The position numbers were made by a program, and so were the translations under genes. A stretch of 64,000 nt of DNA from NCBI RefSeq assembly GCF_016805305.1, contig NZ_JAERQN010000001.1, positions 806,001 to 870,000 on the forward strand, read 5' to 3'. Shown piece by piece: positions 62,835 through 64,000 of the stretch. This DNA is from Falsiroseomonas ponticola. GTDB lineage: Bacteria > Pseudomonadota > Alphaproteobacteria > Acetobacterales > Acetobacteraceae. The first letter of the stretch is position 1; each line of letters begins with the position of its first letter. The notes beneath the pieces were generated by a model that saw nothing but the letters and a program-made list of their open reading frames with translations, was not told where the DNA came from and made no database searches.

Positions 62835-64000
62835 TCAGGGCGCCTTGCCGTTGGTCTCGTGCTCGAATTCCGGAACCAGGGCGCCGAGGCGGGCGAGGGC
62901 CGCCTTGCGGTCCCCGGCGGCGGCGAGGGCGGCGACGGCATCGATGGCGCGGCCCATCTCCGCCGCATCCGTGGTGCGCGGCGTGGCCACCAGCAGGCCC
63001 GGGAAGTTGGTGGGGCTGGGGGGTTCCTGGCCGTGGAACAGCTCCTCGAACAGCTTCTCCCCGGGGCGAAGGCCGGTGAAGCGGATCTCGACATCGTCAT
63101 CGGGACGCAGCCCCGCCAGGCGGATCATGCGGCGGGCGAGGTCCACGATCTTCACGGGATCGCCCATGTCGAGGACGAAGATCCCGCCCTCCCGCAGTTC
63201 CGGCGGCTGGTCCTGCCGGTCCGTGGCGCCGACGACGCTGGCCTGGAGGACGAGGCCCACGGCCTCCCGCACCGTCATGAAGTAGCGGCGCATGTCGGGG
63301 TGGGTGACGGTCAGCGGCCCGCCGCGCTCCAGCTGCCGGCGGAACAGCGGCACGACGGAGCCGGTGGAGCCGAGGACGTTGCCGAAGCGGACGGTGACCA
63401 GGCGCATGCCGGTGCCGGATTGCCGGGCGCCGCGGTCCAGCGCCTGGCAGTACATCTCCGCCAGCCGCTTGGAGGCGCCCATGACGCTGGTCGGGTTCAC
63501 CGCCTTGTCGGTGGAGATGAAGACCATCAGCGAACAGCCGGCCTCCCGCGCCGCATCGGCGACGATGCGGGTGCCGAGCGCGTTGGTCAGCAGGCCCTCC
63601 AGCGGGTCGTTCTCCACCATCGGCACATGCTTGAGGGCGGCGGCGTGGAAGACGAGCTCCGGCCTGATCTCCGCCATGAGGCGCGCCATGCGGGCGCTGT
63701 CGCGGACATCGGCCAGCACCGCGCGGCGGGGCACGCCGGGGTGGCGTTCGCGAAGCTCCAGGTCGATCTCGTAGAGGACGTATTCGCCGTGGTCGAGCAG
63801 CGTGAGGCTGGCCGGGCCGAGGGCGGCGACCTGGCGGGCGAGCTCGCCGCCGATGGTGCCGCCGGCGCCGGTGACCAGCACGCGGCGGCCCTGCACCAGG
63901 CGGGCCATGCCTTCGCGGTCCAGCGGCACCTGTGGGCGGTCGAGCAGGTCCTCGATCTCGACCGCGCGGAGCGTGACGCGGGGCTCGGCTTCCGCGCGTT
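62835..64000 (-). CDS. CapD/WbpM-type nucleotide-sugar dehydratase (partial)
   Basis: A polysaccharide-synthesis NAD(P)-dependent 4,6-dehydratase/epimerase; the visible 388 residues are the catalytic part, and the open frame continues past the right edge (RVTLRAVEIEDLLDRPQ), where such proteins carry an N-terminal membrane and CoA-binding-like region. It shows the Rossmann motif VLVTGAGGTIGGELARQV, HAAALKHVPMVENDP, the active-site stretch STDKAVNPTSVMGASKRLAE with Met in place of the SDR Tyr, and FTGLRPGEKLFEELF. It makes 4-keto-6-deoxy sugars that a DegT aminotransferase could aminate. Confidence 0.93.
   Translation of the reverse strand, partial: RAEAEPRVTLRAVEIEDLLDRPQVPLDREGMARLVQGRRVLVTGAGGTIGGELARQVAALGPASLTLLDHGEYVLYEIDLELRERHPGVPRRAVLADVRDSARMARLMAEIRPELVFHAAALKHVPMVENDPLEGLLTNALGTRIVADAAREAGCSLMVFISTDKAVNPTSVMGASKRLAEMYCQALDRGARQSGTGMRLVTVRFGNVLGSTGSVVPLFRRQLERGGPLTVTHPDMRRYFMTVREAVGLVLQASVVGATDRQDQPPELREGGIFVLDMGDPVKIVDLARRMIRLAGLRPDDDVEIRFTGLRPGEKLFEELFHGQEPPSPTNFPGLLVATPRTTDAAEMGRAIDAVAALAAAGDRKAALARLGALVPEFEHETNGKAP

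Overview
The window is very GC-rich DNA from an alphaproteobacterium, most likely a free-living, motile member of the Acetobacteraceae (Roseomonas-like). That placement rests on gene families rather than a marker gene: TctC/Bug solute-binding proteins, a Fur of the alphaproteobacterial type, MucR, FliX, several CtrA-like response regulators, OlsB and a B12-dependent riboswitch on metE. No rRNA, tRNA, CRISPR array, prophage or replication origin was seen. Both ends cut genes: an HlyD-type adaptor at the left and a CapD-type sugar dehydratase at the right.

Layout. 1-3.3 kb: type I secretion pair (ABC exporter and HlyD adaptor) preceded by a 15-codon ORF. 3.4-10.3 kb: hydratase, LolA, small unknowns, then a GntR/Bug/JmjC-oxygenase/FMN-reductase set divergent from a bicupin gene, with a clear FadR-type operator between them. 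10.3-30.6 kb: a motility and signalling island holding fliX, a CtrA-like regulator, motB-motA, a lytic transglycosylase, an IS110 element, flgK-flgL, two large PAS histidine kinases, a GH8 glucanase, two more CtrA-like regulators, an OmpR-type regulator, a CheY-like protein, a REC-GGDEF-EAL protein and an XRE regulator. 30.7-33.6 kb: Bug protein, CaiB-type CoA transferase and enoyl-CoA hydratase. 33.7-38.5 kb: an orphan molybdenum hydroxylase large subunit, and metE under a cobalamin riboswitch. 38.6-46.8 kb: RNA methyltransferase, MFS transporter, fur-olsB, mucR/tusA-like, an AT-richer islet with a membrane protein, tsaB-rimI, and an omega-amino-acid transaminase. 46.8-54.6 kb: hybrid kinase, CobW GTPase plus WD40 partner, aldo/keto reductase, LysE exporter, small proteins and a DegT sugar aminotransferase. 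54.7-64 kb: three tandem chemoreceptor paralogues, an alpha/beta hydrolase, an AEC transporter and the truncated CapD gene.

How it works together. The 10-30 kb island looks like a control panel for the swim/settle decision: flagellar filament-junction, stator and assembly-check genes sit among CtrA-like regulators whose receiver domains have lost the phosphorylatable Asp (Ser, Glu) or the switch Lys, together with kinases, a c-di-GMP enzyme and a secreted glucanase. A direct-repeat motif, CCCGAC-N4-CCCGAC, recurs in three intergenic regions of this island and may be the binding site of one of its OmpR/CtrA-type regulators. This is the strongest candidate for an undescribed regulatory system here. 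A second theme is RNA and repeat structure: a cobalamin riboswitch, a possible IS110 bridge-RNA region, and a dispersed double-hairpin repeat placed at gene ends.
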